A stretch of 7,139 nt of DNA from an uncultured Collinsella sp. (GTDB lineage: Bacteria > Actinomycetota > Coriobacteriia > Coriobacteriales > Coriobacteriaceae). The DNA is taken from the NCBI GenBank assembly GCA_902492545.1, contig CABULX010000112.1, positions 1 to 7,139 of the forward strand, given 5' to 3'. The notes under the pieces were generated by a model. That model had not been told where the DNA came from. It searched no databases and was given only the letters and a program-made list of their open reading frames with translations. How positions within the stretch are numbered: the first letter of the stretch is position 1; each line of letters begins with the position of its first letter. Shown here piece after piece: positions 1 through 6,997 of the stretch. The position numbers and the translations under genes were made by a program.

Positions 1-4
1 AACA

Positions 5-27
5 GGAGGCCACTTAATGTGGCCTCC
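5..27 (-). terminator. Probable operon terminator hairpin after tsaB-rimI-tsaD
   Basis: The arms GGAGGCCAC (5-13) and GTGGCCTCC (19-27) form a perfect 9-bp stem with a 5-base loop. It lies 81 bases past the stop codon of the last gene of the operon. Read on the minus strand the hairpin is followed by TGTT and then the window ends, so the U-tract can only partly be seen. On the plus strand it is followed by GTCGTGAGC with no T-run, so the minus orientation is preferred. Confidence 0.7.
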
Positions 28-108
28 GTCGTGAGCAGGACTGTAGAGCAGGAAAGTTCATATGCGGCCGCTGGCGCCCGGGCAGCGTCGGGGACCGCAC
101 CCGTACGA
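28..108 (-). other. 3' untranslated region of the operon
   Basis: This is the stretch between the tsaD stop codon and the terminator hairpin. No convincing ORF is visible on either strand. It contains an 8-base direct repeat, GAGCAGGA, at 33-40 and 46-53. It also contains a weak nested inverted repeat: TGCGG (63-67) with CCGCA (95-99), enclosing GCTG (70-73) with CAGC (83-86). These could fold in the transcript, but the stems are short. Confidence 0.4.
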
Positions 109-2493
109 CTACAGCGTCATGTTTGGATCGGCGTCGACGTCGAACGGCGAGATTTCGCCTCGGTCGAATTTACGGCGGGCGACCTCCGCGATCATGGCTG
201 CGTTATCGGTACAGGCAGACAAGGGCGGCACCGTTACGCGAATCCCCTGACGCCCAAGCTTCTTGATCATCATCTCGCGCAGATGCGGGTTGGCCGAGAC
301 GCCGCCACCGATGCAGTATTCCTTGCATCCGGTAGCGTGCAGTGCGTTTTTGGCCTTCTTGTACTGCACGTCAAAGACAGCTGCCTCAAACGAAGCTGCC
401 AGATCGGGCAGGTGAATCGTGCGCCCGGCCTTGGTCTCCTGTTCAATGTAGAGCGTCACAGCGGTTTTAAGGCCCGAAAGCGAGAAGCGATAGTCTCCCC
501 TGCTGTTAAGCGCACGGGGGAAATCGATCGCCTTGGGGTTGCCCGTCTCGGCCAGCTTGGAAATGATGGGGCCACCGGGATAGCCCAGACCCAACGCCTT
601 GGCTACCTTGTCGAAGGCCTCGCCCACAGCGTCGTCGAGCGTCTCACCGAGCACCTCGTAGTCGCCCCACGCCTTCACGTGCACGAGCATGGTGTGCCCA
701 CCCGAGACAAGCGTGAAGATAAACGGCGGTTTGAGGTCGGGTTGCGCCAGCAGGTTGGCAAACAGATGCCCCTCCAGATGGTTGACGCATACGAGCGGCT
801 TACCGGCAGCGTAGGCAAAGCCTTTGGCAAAGGCAACGCCCACCACGAGGGCGCCCACCAGGCCCGGACCCTGTGTCACGCCCACGGCGGCAAGCTCGCT
901 GGGAGCAATGGCTCCACCCTCAAGACCAAGCGATGCTGCGGCATCCTCGAGCGCCGCATCCACGACACTCACAATCACCTCAACGTGTTTGCGCGAGGCG
1001 ATCTCGGGCACCACGCCGCCAAAGCGGGCATGAAAATCAATCTGTGTCGACACCTGGTTGGCCAGCATATTGCCATCCGCATCGATAATCGCCACGGCCG
1101 TCTCGTCGCAGGAACTCTCGATAGCGAGCACCAGGCGGCGGCGCTCAATTTCGGCGCGCTCCCCCTCGGAGCGCCCAGGCGCAGGCAGCGGCCATACGCG
1201 TTGCTCGGCTGCCGTCGGCTCGGGCGAGGCGTTATCGACCGGAAGTACGAGGGGAAGTGGGGCCGTCATGACGATGGCGTCTTTGCCGACACCGTAGTAG
1301 CCACGACGACGACCCACCTCGGTAAAGCCCAGAGCGGCATAGAGCGCAATCGCGCCCTCGTTGCCGTCCTCGACCTCGAGCGAAGCCGTGGTGCAGCCGA
1401 GCATCTGGGCATCATAGCTCACATGCGACAGCAGCTTGCGGGCAATGCCCTCACGGCGATGTGCCGAGTCGACGGCGACATCCAGAATCTGCACATCACC
1501 GTCCACGACCATACCGCCGGCAAGGCCCAGCAGCTTGCCGTCGTCGTGTGCCACCCACCAACTGCGCGGCGCAGCGACGTCCTCGCCCAGTTCGGACAGG
1601 AACATGCCCGGCGTCCACGCCTCGTGTCCGGCACCTTCAAAGCAGGCAGCCTCTAGCGCGCTCGCGCCCTCGGCATCCGCCGCGCCCATGGGACGGAACT
1701 GCAGATGACGACCGGCGAGCTCATCGGCAACGCCCGTAATTTCGCTCTGCGCACTCTCAGCAAGACCAAGACGCTTGCGCTCGTTTTCCTCGGCATCCGA
1801 AAGGCGCGTGTAAATCGGCAGGACGCGAGCCGGATCGCCGTCACCCGCAGCGTGCGCGAGCAGCAAGCCCTCGCCCGAAGGCCACCACAGGTCGCGCTCC
1901 ACGCAGCGGGCGGTCTCGTCCTCACCCAGCAGCTTGCCATAGCGCACGAGACCGTCACCGGTCAGCTGAACCTGGTCCCAGTCCGCTGCTCGGCGCCACT
2001 CATCGAGCGCCACGGCGGCCTTGACCACGTGTTCGCGCTCAAATTGACGCTCGGGACCCTCATCGCCCAGCATATATAGTGCCGGATATACCTCACCGCG
2101 CATGGCATCGGCCAAGATACCAAGCTTGCCGCGCACGCCAGCCTTCCACGCCGTCCAAGCGCAAGCGTCGAGCGTCGACACGCCCAGCAGTGGAACATTG
2201 GCACCGCGCGCGAGGCCCTTGGCAGTGGAGATGCCGATGCGCACACCCGTAAACGACCCCGGGCCGCGGCCGACCACGTAGTAACCAACATCGCTGCGAT
2301 CCAGACCGGCTTGAGCCAGCACGCCATCAACGGTATTCACGAGCTCAACGTTGGCGTGACGGCGACACATGTGGTCGCCACTCACGAGCTTCGTCTCGCC
2401 CGTCTGCCCATCAATCCAGCTTGCCGCGCAGGCAAGCATGTCGGTCGAGGTATCGAGCGCCACCACCAGCGCGTTGTCGTTATGCAAGCTCAT
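109..2493 (-). CDS. tsaD: TsaB-RimI-TsaD fusion: t6A synthesis and protein N-acetyltransferase
   Basis: This 794-residue protein joins three normally separate proteins. TsaB (about 6-240) shows VALDTST near the start and GRGPGSFTGVRIG at 75-87; it is the scaffold partner of TsaD. A RimI-type GNAT acetyltransferase (about 262-412) shows the acetyl-CoA loop HRREGIA at 345-351 and the ending LYAALGF...GYYGVGKDAIVM. TsaD (about 452-794) shows ESSCDET, GGVVPEIASRKH, the metal-binding pair in NHLEGH (H572, H576), SGGHT, and CTDNAAMI with D763. TsaD transfers the threonylcarbamoyl group to A37 of ANN-decoding tRNAs in the cytoplasm; RimI in E. coli acetylates ribosomal protein S18. The linker at about 410-450 is rich in Pro and Ala, as expected of a flexible joint. 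The start is ATG at 2493, giving the usual TsaB N-terminus; an in-frame TTG at 2511 is less likely. The gene overlaps the end of tsaE by 14 bases. All key TsaB and TsaD motifs are intact. Confidence 0.95.
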   Translation of the reverse strand: MSLHNDNALVVALDTSTDMLACAASWIDGQTGETKLVSGDHMCRRHANVELVNTVDGVLAQAGLDRSDVGYYVVGRGPGSFTGVRIGISTAKGLARGANVPLLGVSTLDACAWTAWKAGVRGKLGILADAMRGEVYPALYMLGDEGPERQFEREHVVKAAVALDEWRRAADWDQVQLTGDGLVRYGKLLGEDETARCVERDLWWPSGEGLLLAHAAGDGDPARVLPIYTRLSDAEENERKRLGLAESAQSEITGVADELAGRHLQFRPMGAADAEGASALEAACFEGAGHEAWTPGMFLSELGEDVAAPRSWWVAHDDGKLLGLAGGMVVDGDVQILDVAVDSAHRREGIARKLLSHVSYDAQMLGCTTASLEVEDGNEGAIALYAALGFTEVGRRRGYYGVGKDAIVMTAPLPLVLPVDNASPEPTAAEQRVWPLPAPGRSEGERAEIERRRLVLAIESSCDETAVAIIDADGNMLANQVSTQIDFHARFGGVVPEIASRKHVEVIVSVVDAALEDAAASLGLEGGAIAPSELAAVGVTQGPGLVGALVVGVAFAKGFAYAAGKPLVCVNHLEGHLFANLLAQPDLKPPFIFTLVSGGHTMLVHVKAWGDYEVLGETLDDAVGEAFDKVAKALGLGYPGGPIISKLAETGNPKAIDFPRALNSRGDYRFSLSGLKTAVTLYIEQETKAGRTIHLPDLAASFEAAVFDVQYKKAKNALHATGCKEYCIGGGVSANPHLREMMIKKLGRQGIRVTVPPLSACTDNAAMIAEVARRKFDRGEISPFDVDADPNMTL

Positions 2494-2986
2494 CTTGTAC
2501 AGCCTTATCAATCAAATGGGAAAGCTCCATTGCGCGGTCACCGTGTGCCTCGAGCGTTATCGTTCGCACATCGCTGTCGCCCTCATCACGCTTGAGCGTC
2601 ACCGAAAGATACTCATCCGTCAGCTCGTCCTGGAATTGTTCGCCCCATTCCAGCAAGCAAGCACCCTCATAGCCCAGCACATCGAAAATGCCCGTATCCT
2701 CGAGCTCGTAGGCATGCTCCAGGCGGTATAGATCAAAGTGAAACAGCGGAATACGACCTTGATCGTGAACGGCCATGAGCGCAAACGTAGGGCTCGTAAC
2801 CATATGCTCATCGCCCAGCCCGCGCGAGACGCCCTTGGTAAAGTGAGTTTTGCCCACTCCCAGGCCACCGGTCAGGATGAGCACATCGCCGTCCTCAAGG
2901 CACGGTGCAATTAGCTCGCCAAAGTACTCCGTATCGGCAGCGCAAGTCGTTTTGTAAGTACCTACCCCCAGGCGCTCCAGGGACAT
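2480..2986 (-). CDS. tsaE: TsaE, t6A complex ATPase
   Basis: This 168-residue protein is a normal-length TsaE (YjeE family). TsaE is the P-loop ATPase that binds the TsaB-TsaD dimer and resets it between rounds of tRNA threonylcarbamoylation. The Walker A motif GGLGVGKT is at 40-47 (K46, T47). It is followed by the family motifs SPTF at 65-68, FHFDLYRL at 82-89 with D85, and LLEWGEQF at 111-118. The start at 2986 has a strong AAGGAG Shine-Dalgarno (2992-2997) five bases upstream. It begins 12 bases after the glycosylase stop and overlaps the tsaB-rimI-tsaD start by 14 bases, so its translation is probably coupled to that of its partner. The C-terminal tail from about 133 is acidic and not part of the conserved core. 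Confidence 0.95.
   Translation of the reverse strand: MSLERLGVGTYKTTCAADTEYFGELIAPCLEDGDVLILTGGLGVGKTHFTKGVSRGLGDEHMVTSPTFALMAVHDQGRIPLFHFDLYRLEHAYELEDTGIFDVLGYEGACLLEWGEQFQDELTDEYLSVTLKRDEGDSDVRTITLEAHGDRAMELSHLIDKAVQDELA
2503..2506 (-). promoter_or_regulatory. Ribosome binding site deciding the tsaB-rimI-tsaD start
   Basis: AAGG lies 9 bases before the ATG at 2493, inside the 3' end of tsaE. It is a modest Shine-Dalgarno with slightly long spacing, so reinitiation by ribosomes finishing tsaE probably contributes. It overlaps the first codons that would follow a TTG start at 2511, which argues against that start. Confidence 0.5.
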
Positions 2987-2998
2987 ATATGCTCCTTA

Positions 2999-3619
2999 TT
3001 ATTCCGAGGCGTCCTCTGGTGCGGGATGTCGCTCCAGATAGTCGCCCAGCATCTTAAAGTCTTCCTCCAGCAGCTCCTGCCACGCCGGATTGCGCAGCGC
3101 TGCTGCCGGATGGAACGTGGGCATTACTACAAAATGCCCCATCTGGTGGAACCTGCCGCGCAGCTTAGTAATGCCAATCTCGGTCTTAAGCACAAAGTGC
3201 GTCGCGGGGTTGCCGAGCGTCACGATAATATCGGGCCAGATGCTTCGAATCTGCTCACGCAAAAACGGCGAGCAAGCCAGCACTTCCTCGGGACGCGGAT
3301 TGCGGTTTCCCGGCGGGCGGCACTTAAGCACGTTGGCAATGTAGACGTCTTCGCGTTTGAGGCCCGCCAGCGACAAAATGCCGTTGAGGTCCTCGCCTGC
3401 CGCCCCCACAAAGGGCTCGCCCTGCAAATCCTCATTGCGGCCCGGCGCCTCACCAATAAACATCACGCGAGCGCGGGGGTTTCCCACGCCAAACACGATA
3501 TTGTGACGCGACTGGTAGAGCTGGCAGAGGTGACAATCGCCCAGAACGGCCTCAATTTCCTCGAGTGCGACCTCACGTGGTGCCTGATGGGTATGGCCGG
3601 GGATGTGCATGACGCCCAT
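2999..3619 (-). CDS. Family 4 uracil-DNA glycosylase, iron-sulfur type
   Basis: This 206-residue protein matches family 4 uracil-DNA glycosylases (UDGa type), which excise uracil arising from cytosine deamination or dUTP incorporation and start base-excision repair. Motif A, GEAPGRNED, is at 56-64, and the HPAAALR motif at 170-176 corresponds to the active-site loop that holds the His. Four cysteines suited to a [4Fe-4S] cluster are present: C29 and C32 (CHLC), C100 and C116. A central stretch at 97-110 (VLKCRPPGNRNPRP) is typical of the family. The start at 3619 has AGGAG (3625-3629) five bases upstream, overlapping the alr stop codon; a second Met at residue 4 is the less likely start. The gene sits eight bases after alr and 12 before tsaE. 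DNA repair has no obvious functional tie to these neighbours. A SPO1-polymerase-like relative is possible by homology, but the full motif set favours the glycosylase. Confidence 0.92.
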   Translation of the reverse strand: MGVMHIPGHTHQAPREVALEEIEAVLGDCHLCQLYQSRHNIVFGVGNPRARVMFIGEAPGRNEDLQGEPFVGAAGEDLNGILSLAGLKREDVYIANVLKCRPPGNRNPRPEEVLACSPFLREQIRSIWPDIIVTLGNPATHFVLKTEIGITKLRGRFHQMGHFVVMPTFHPAAALRNPAWQELLEEDFKMLGDYLERHPAPEDASE

Positions 3620-3627
3620 AGCGGCTC

Positions 3628-4773
3628 CTACACGTAGACCTTGTCGAGACGCATGCCAAAGCCGCAGGCGACCTCGTAGTTAATCGTTCCGCGCAGTCGG
3701 GCCATCTCGTCCATAGTGATCTCGGCATCGCCATCGCGGCCGACAATGATCATCTCGTCACCATACTCGGCCTCGGGAATCTCGTGTGCCGGGTTGGACT
3801 GAATGGCGACCATAAACTGGTCCATGCAGATATTGCCAACCTGATGCACACGCTCGCCGCGATACAGCACATCCATACGATTGGAAAGCGTACGCGATAG
3901 GCCATCGGCATAACCGATCGGCAGCGTGCAGATCTGAACGCGCGTACGCGGTACGCGGTAGGTAAAACCGTAGCCCACGCCCTCACCCATCGCAGGGTGT
4001 GCCACGCGCGTCACACGCGCATGGACGCTCATAACGGGATCAAGCTGCATCACGCGGCCACTCAGCTCGCACGGCTGCATGCCATACAAGCCAACGCCGG
4101 CGCGGATCATATCAAAATGCATCGAGGGGTCGAGCATCGAGGACGGCGTGTTGGCGCAGTGCACGATACCGCACTCAAAACCCGCATCCTTAATGGCCTG
4201 AACGGCCTCGGTAAAGCGCTGACACTGCAGCTTGTAGTCCCAGCCCGAAGGTTCATCGGCCGTGGCGAAGTGCGTAAATACGCCGTCGCACTGAATACCG
4301 CGATGGAAATTTATACCGCGGACAAAGTCGAGCACCTGCGTGTAGTGAACGCCGATACGATTCATGCCCGTCTCGATGGCGAGATGATACTTGCCCACTT
4401 TGCCCGCCGCGACGGCACATTCGCCATACGCAAGAGCAAAGTCAGACGTATAGACCGAGGGCATGATATCAAACTCGAGCAACGTCGGAATGGCCTCGAT
4501 AGGCGGCTCGCTTAGGATGAGGATGGGTTTCGTAATCCCGCCCTGTCGGAGCTCAACGCCCTCGTTAACCGTCGCCACGGCAAACATGTCGGCACCGGCC
4601 GAATACATGATCTTGGCGCATTCAACAGCTCCATGACCATAAGCATCGGCCTTGACCACGCAGCACAGGCGCTGACGTGGATTCAGCAAGTTCTTATAGG
4701 CCCTCGTGTTGCGACGGAGCGCCCCGCGGTCGATCTCGACCCAGGACCAGCGCGTCAAATCGGCTTTATTCAT
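3628..4773 (-). CDS. alr: Alanine racemase
   Basis: This 381-residue PLP enzyme interconverts L- and D-alanine in the cytoplasm and supplies D-alanine for peptidoglycan. It is the usual family length. The N-terminal TIM barrel carries VVKADAYGHG at 39-48, with K41 as the PLP-binding lysine. ETGMNRIGV (134-142) and RAGVGLYG (R224, which contacts the cofactor ring nitrogen in the family) follow. The C-terminal beta domain carries VGYGFTYR at 266-273, where Y268 matches the second catalytic base, and GNICMDQF at 313-320. TINYEVACGFGMR near the end is also typical. The ATG is two bases past the nnr stop. No usable Shine-Dalgarno is seen: the nearest AAGGG (4788-4792) is 14 bases away, so translation probably depends on coupling to nnr. 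All catalytic residues are present. Confidence 0.96.
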   Translation of the reverse strand: MNKADLTRWSWVEIDRGALRRNTRAYKNLLNPRQRLCCVVKADAYGHGAVECAKIMYSAGADMFAVATVNEGVELRQGGITKPILILSEPPIEAIPTLLEFDIMPSVYTSDFALAYGECAVAAGKVGKYHLAIETGMNRIGVHYTQVLDFVRGINFHRGIQCDGVFTHFATADEPSGWDYKLQCQRFTEAVQAIKDAGFECGIVHCANTPSSMLDPSMHFDMIRAGVGLYGMQPCELSGRVMQLDPVMSVHARVTRVAHPAMGEGVGYGFTYRVPRTRVQICTLPIGYADGLSRTLSNRMDVLYRGERVHQVGNICMDQFMVAIQSNPAHEIPEAEYGDEMIIVGRDGDAEITMDEMARLRGTINYEVACGFGMRLDKVYV

Positions 4774-4775
4774 GA

Positions 4776-6392
4776 TTAGTCATCCGACCCTTCGTCCATG
4801 ATTCCCAGATCTTCGAGCGCATCCTTTGCCGCCAGTTCCATGGCAGGACCGATCAAGTCGATAAGATCGGTCGCGATGACGCTCTTCTCACCATACTCCG
4901 TCGCCGCGGCAAAACCGGCGTAGCTGTGAAGTGCGACGGCGTACGAATACAGCAACTCCCAACGATCCATCTCGTCGCGCATGGTGGCAAGCGTGCCGGC
5001 CAAAATACCCGCGAGAACATCACCCGAACCGGCAGTTGCCAGAGAAGCCGGACCCGAGAGCGGCAGCAGCACACGCTCAACGCCACAGATAGCCGTCGTC
5101 GGCCCCTTGGCAATGACCACCAGATTGTCGGAGCCTGCAGCCCAGACAACCTTCTGCGCGGCCGCAATCGCGGTACCAAGGTCGTTCACCTCGTCACCGG
5201 CAACCAGACGCGAAAGCTCACGATAGTGCGGCGTCATAACCAACGGCTGCTCGCGACGATACATCTCGGGATTACTATCAATACCGTCAATGGCAATCTT
5301 AGCAAGGCAGTTGAGTGCATCGGCGTCCAAAATAAGCGGCACATCAAGCTCGAGCAAGCCCGAAACCACCTGCATAGCGCCGGCAGATGTCGTCATACCG
5401 GGACCGCACAGTACACAGCTGTACTTCTTTGCAATCTCGCACACAGTCATGCGCGCAGCGGCGCCAAAGGAGCCGCGGGAATCAGACGGAATAGCAAAGA
5501 CGGGAATCGAAGGAAGTGCCATGCGAATAAGATTGGCGCAGGCGTCAGGAGCCGCGACTGCCACGTAACCAGCACCCGCGCGAGCTGCAGACTTGGCCGC
5601 CATAATGGCAGCACCAGGATATTGCGCAGATCCGGCGACAATAAGCACAGAGCCACGGGAATACTTATCGATATTCGTAGGTAGTGGAGCAAAGTAATCA
5701 ACTAAGTCACCGGGCTCGACAATCTCGGCGGCGTGGTCGACATCATCGATGACCTCGTCAAGACGGTCGTAAAGATTGCCGCAGATCAAATCGCCAGCAT
5801 ACTCAGGGCCATCAGCGCTATACAGACCAATCTTGGGCGCAATCATCGTCACCGTATGCTCGGCACGAATGCAGTCGTCATCAACAACGCCCGTCTCGGC
5901 ATTCAGGCCCGAGGGGACATCAATGGATACGACACAATCGGCGCATTCATTGACCGTAGGAATCCAGATGGAGAACGGCGCACGCAGATTCCCGTGGAAA
6001 CCGGTACCAAAAATGGCATCAACAACAACATCGGCCTTATCGATCAAAACCTCGAGTTCGTCACGCGAGGGGCCGACACAAACGTGCACATCGCGGCCGG
6101 CAGTACGACGAGCAACATGACGTGCCAGAGCAGCAGGAATCTCATCCGGCTCAACCGGAGAAACGATATCGACGTCCACACCCTTATGGCTCAGAATATC
6201 GGCGGCAACCCAACCGTCGCCGCCATTATTACCAAAACCGACCAGAACGAGAACCCGATCGGGATTGAGCTTCAAGACCTCGTTGGCGGCAAACTCACCC
6301 GCTAGCTCCATAAGCTCGGCCTTCGAAGTCCCTTCGCGTTCGATGATGTCCTCGAGACGAACGACTTCTTCGGTACTCAAAACCGGTTTCAT
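4776..6392 (-). CDS. nnr: Bifunctional NAD(P)HX epimerase/dehydratase
   Basis: This 538-residue protein repairs NADH and NADPH that have become hydrated. The N-terminal YjeF_N domain (about 1-215) epimerises R- and S-NAD(P)HX; it shows VGFGNNGGDG at 51-60, DAIFGTG at 125-131 and SIDVPSGLNAETG at 156-168. The C-terminal ribokinase-like domain (about 230-525) is the ADP-dependent dehydratase; it shows DKYSRGSVLIVAGS at 242-255, LCGPGMT at 328-334, LDADALN at 355-361, TPHYREL at 387-393, and AGSGDVLAGILAG at 454-466 with catalytic D458. Length and domain order match the common bacterial fusion. The last about 15 residues are acidic. Its ATG directly follows the acpS stop with no spacer, and AGGAG (6398-6402) lies five bases upstream inside the end of acpS. 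A two-base gap separates it from alr; nnr-alr adjacency is common in bacteria. Confidence 0.95.
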   Translation of the reverse strand: MKPVLSTEEVVRLEDIIEREGTSKAELMELAGEFAANEVLKLNPDRVLVLVGFGNNGGDGWVAADILSHKGVDVDIVSPVEPDEIPAALARHVARRTAGRDVHVCVGPSRDELEVLIDKADVVVDAIFGTGFHGNLRAPFSIWIPTVNECADCVVSIDVPSGLNAETGVVDDDCIRAEHTVTMIAPKIGLYSADGPEYAGDLICGNLYDRLDEVIDDVDHAAEIVEPGDLVDYFAPLPTNIDKYSRGSVLIVAGSAQYPGAAIMAAKSAARAGAGYVAVAAPDACANLIRMALPSIPVFAIPSDSRGSFGAAARMTVCEIAKKYSCVLCGPGMTTSAGAMQVVSGLLELDVPLILDADALNCLAKIAIDGIDSNPEMYRREQPLVMTPHYRELSRLVAGDEVNDLGTAIAAAQKVVWAAGSDNLVVIAKGPTTAICGVERVLLPLSGPASLATAGSGDVLAGILAGTLATMRDEMDRWELLYSYAVALHSYAGFAAATEYGEKSVIATDLIDLIGPAMELAAKDALEDLGIMDEGSDD

Positions 6393-6932
6393 CTATGCTC
6401 CTAGCGTATCTTGCGAAGCATCGCCCAGGTGCTCCGTCAATGCTGAATTCTGCAGCTGCTCAAGCTCATCTAAAACAGAGCGAGCCTCTTTAAATGTCTG
6501 CGCTACGCGTTCCTTGGTGCTCACCTTTTCTTCCTTAGGCTTAGGTCGAGCATCTTCGGTAATCGCGATGGCATTCGCAACGGCTAAGTCTCCTGTAAGC
6601 GTAATGGAAAGAGCGACCTCAACAACACCCAGCTCTTGAGCGATCTCGAGTGCACGGCCCGAAAGCAGCGCCTTCGGTTTGCCGAGTTTATCACGCGTTA
6701 CCGAAACATCCTTGCGACCCACGCCTTGACTAAAACCCGTGCCGAGAGCTTTAAGCACCGCCTCGCGCGAAGCAAAGCGGCTGGCATAGTGAGCAGCGGG
6801 ACGCGATGATGCATCGCAATAAGCACGCTCTTCTTCGGTAAACACACGCCGAGCAAACGACGGCGTCTTTTCAAGAATTGATTTCATGCGGGAAATCTCG
6901 ACGATATCAACGCCGATACCAGCTTCAGCCAT
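6393..6932 (-). CDS. acpS: Holo-[acyl-carrier-protein] synthase with C-terminal tail
   Basis: This enzyme transfers 4'-phosphopantetheine from CoA to acyl carrier protein, making it active for fatty acid synthesis. The AcpS fold spans about residues 4-126: GIGVDIVEI at 5-13 with Mg-binding D9, RRVFTEEE at 28-35, and RFASREAVLKALGTG at 52-66 with E57, the second metal ligand. The strand LSITLTGDLAVANAIAI (108-124) ends the domain. AcpS proteins are usually about 120-130 residues; this one has 179, with an extra tail from about 127. The tail is charged and probably helical, with KERVAQTFKEARSVLDELEQLQ (140-161) showing spaced hydrophobic positions. The start is ATG at 6932, preceded by a perfect Shine-Dalgarno; an ATG four codons upstream at 6944 has none. 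It is the first gene of the operon, and its stop directly abuts the nnr ATG. Confidence 0.93.
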   Translation of the reverse strand: MAEAGIGVDIVEISRMKSILEKTPSFARRVFTEEERAYCDASSRPAAHYASRFASREAVLKALGTGFSQGVGRKDVSVTRDKLGKPKALLSGRALEIAQELGVVEVALSITLTGDLAVANAIAITEDARPKPKEEKVSTKERVAQTFKEARSVLDELEQLQNSALTEHLGDASQDTLGA

Positions 6933-6934
6933 GT

Positions 6935-6942
6935 TCACCTCC
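6935..6942 (-). promoter_or_regulatory. Strong ribosome binding site of acpS
   Basis: GGAGGTGA is fully complementary to the usual 3' end of 16S rRNA and ends just before the ATG at 6932 (five bases from GGAGG to the start). It overlaps the alternative ATG at 6944, which has only CTGTGCGAT before it. This decides the acpS start in favour of 6932. Confidence 0.8.
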
Positions 6943-6961
6943 ATATCGCACAGACTAAGTT

Positions 6962-6991
6962 ATTGTAGCCCGTTCACAGAAGATGCGACAA
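6962..6991 (-). promoter_or_regulatory. Candidate sigma-70-type promoter of the operon (proximal)
   Basis: On the minus strand TTGTCG (6986-6991, 4 of 6 to TTGACA) and TACAAT (6962-6967, 5 of 6 to TATAAT) are separated by 18 bases. Transcription would begin near 6955, leaving a leader of roughly 23 bases with the Shine-Dalgarno close behind. The local AT-rich composition fits a promoter. Confidence 0.5.
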
Positions 6992-6997
6992 ACGAGG

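Noticed and set aside
59..82. Cluster of CATATG, GCGGCCGC, GGCGCC and CCCGGG resembling a cloning polylinker
   Set aside because: It lies between a native stop codon and its terminator with no vector sequence on either side. Overlapping GC-rich palindromes arise readily in such DNA, so I treat it as coincidence.
19..1656. 545-codon plus-strand open frame opposite tsaB-rimI-tsaD
   Set aside because: It is antisense to a gene with clear TsaB, RimI and TsaD motifs, begins inside the terminator hairpin, and its translation resembles no family. Long antisense open frames are common in GC-rich coding DNA.
2494..2511. TTG start six codons upstream of the tsaB-rimI-tsaD ATG
   Set aside because: It would add MIRLYK before the usual TsaB N-terminus and has no better ribosome binding site; the AAGG used by the ATG lies within these codons.
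3026..4515. Plus-strand open frames of 203 and 172 codons opposite the glycosylase gene and alr
   Set aside because: Both are antisense to genes with intact catalytic motifs, and neither has a recognisable domain.
4926..5684. 252-codon plus-strand open frame opposite nnr
   Set aside because: It lies wholly within the dehydratase domain on the other strand, has Arg/His/Asn-rich content typical of shadow frames, and shows no motif.
6393..6932. Loss of the His in the C-terminal SxxHT motif of AcpS (Leu112 here) as a sign of inactivity
   Set aside because: The metal ligands D9 and E57 are kept, and E. coli AcpS also lacks this His, so the position is not essential.
6933..6944. ATG four codons upstream of the chosen acpS start
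   Set aside because: It has no Shine-Dalgarno, and its codons contain the perfect Shine-Dalgarno of the downstream ATG.
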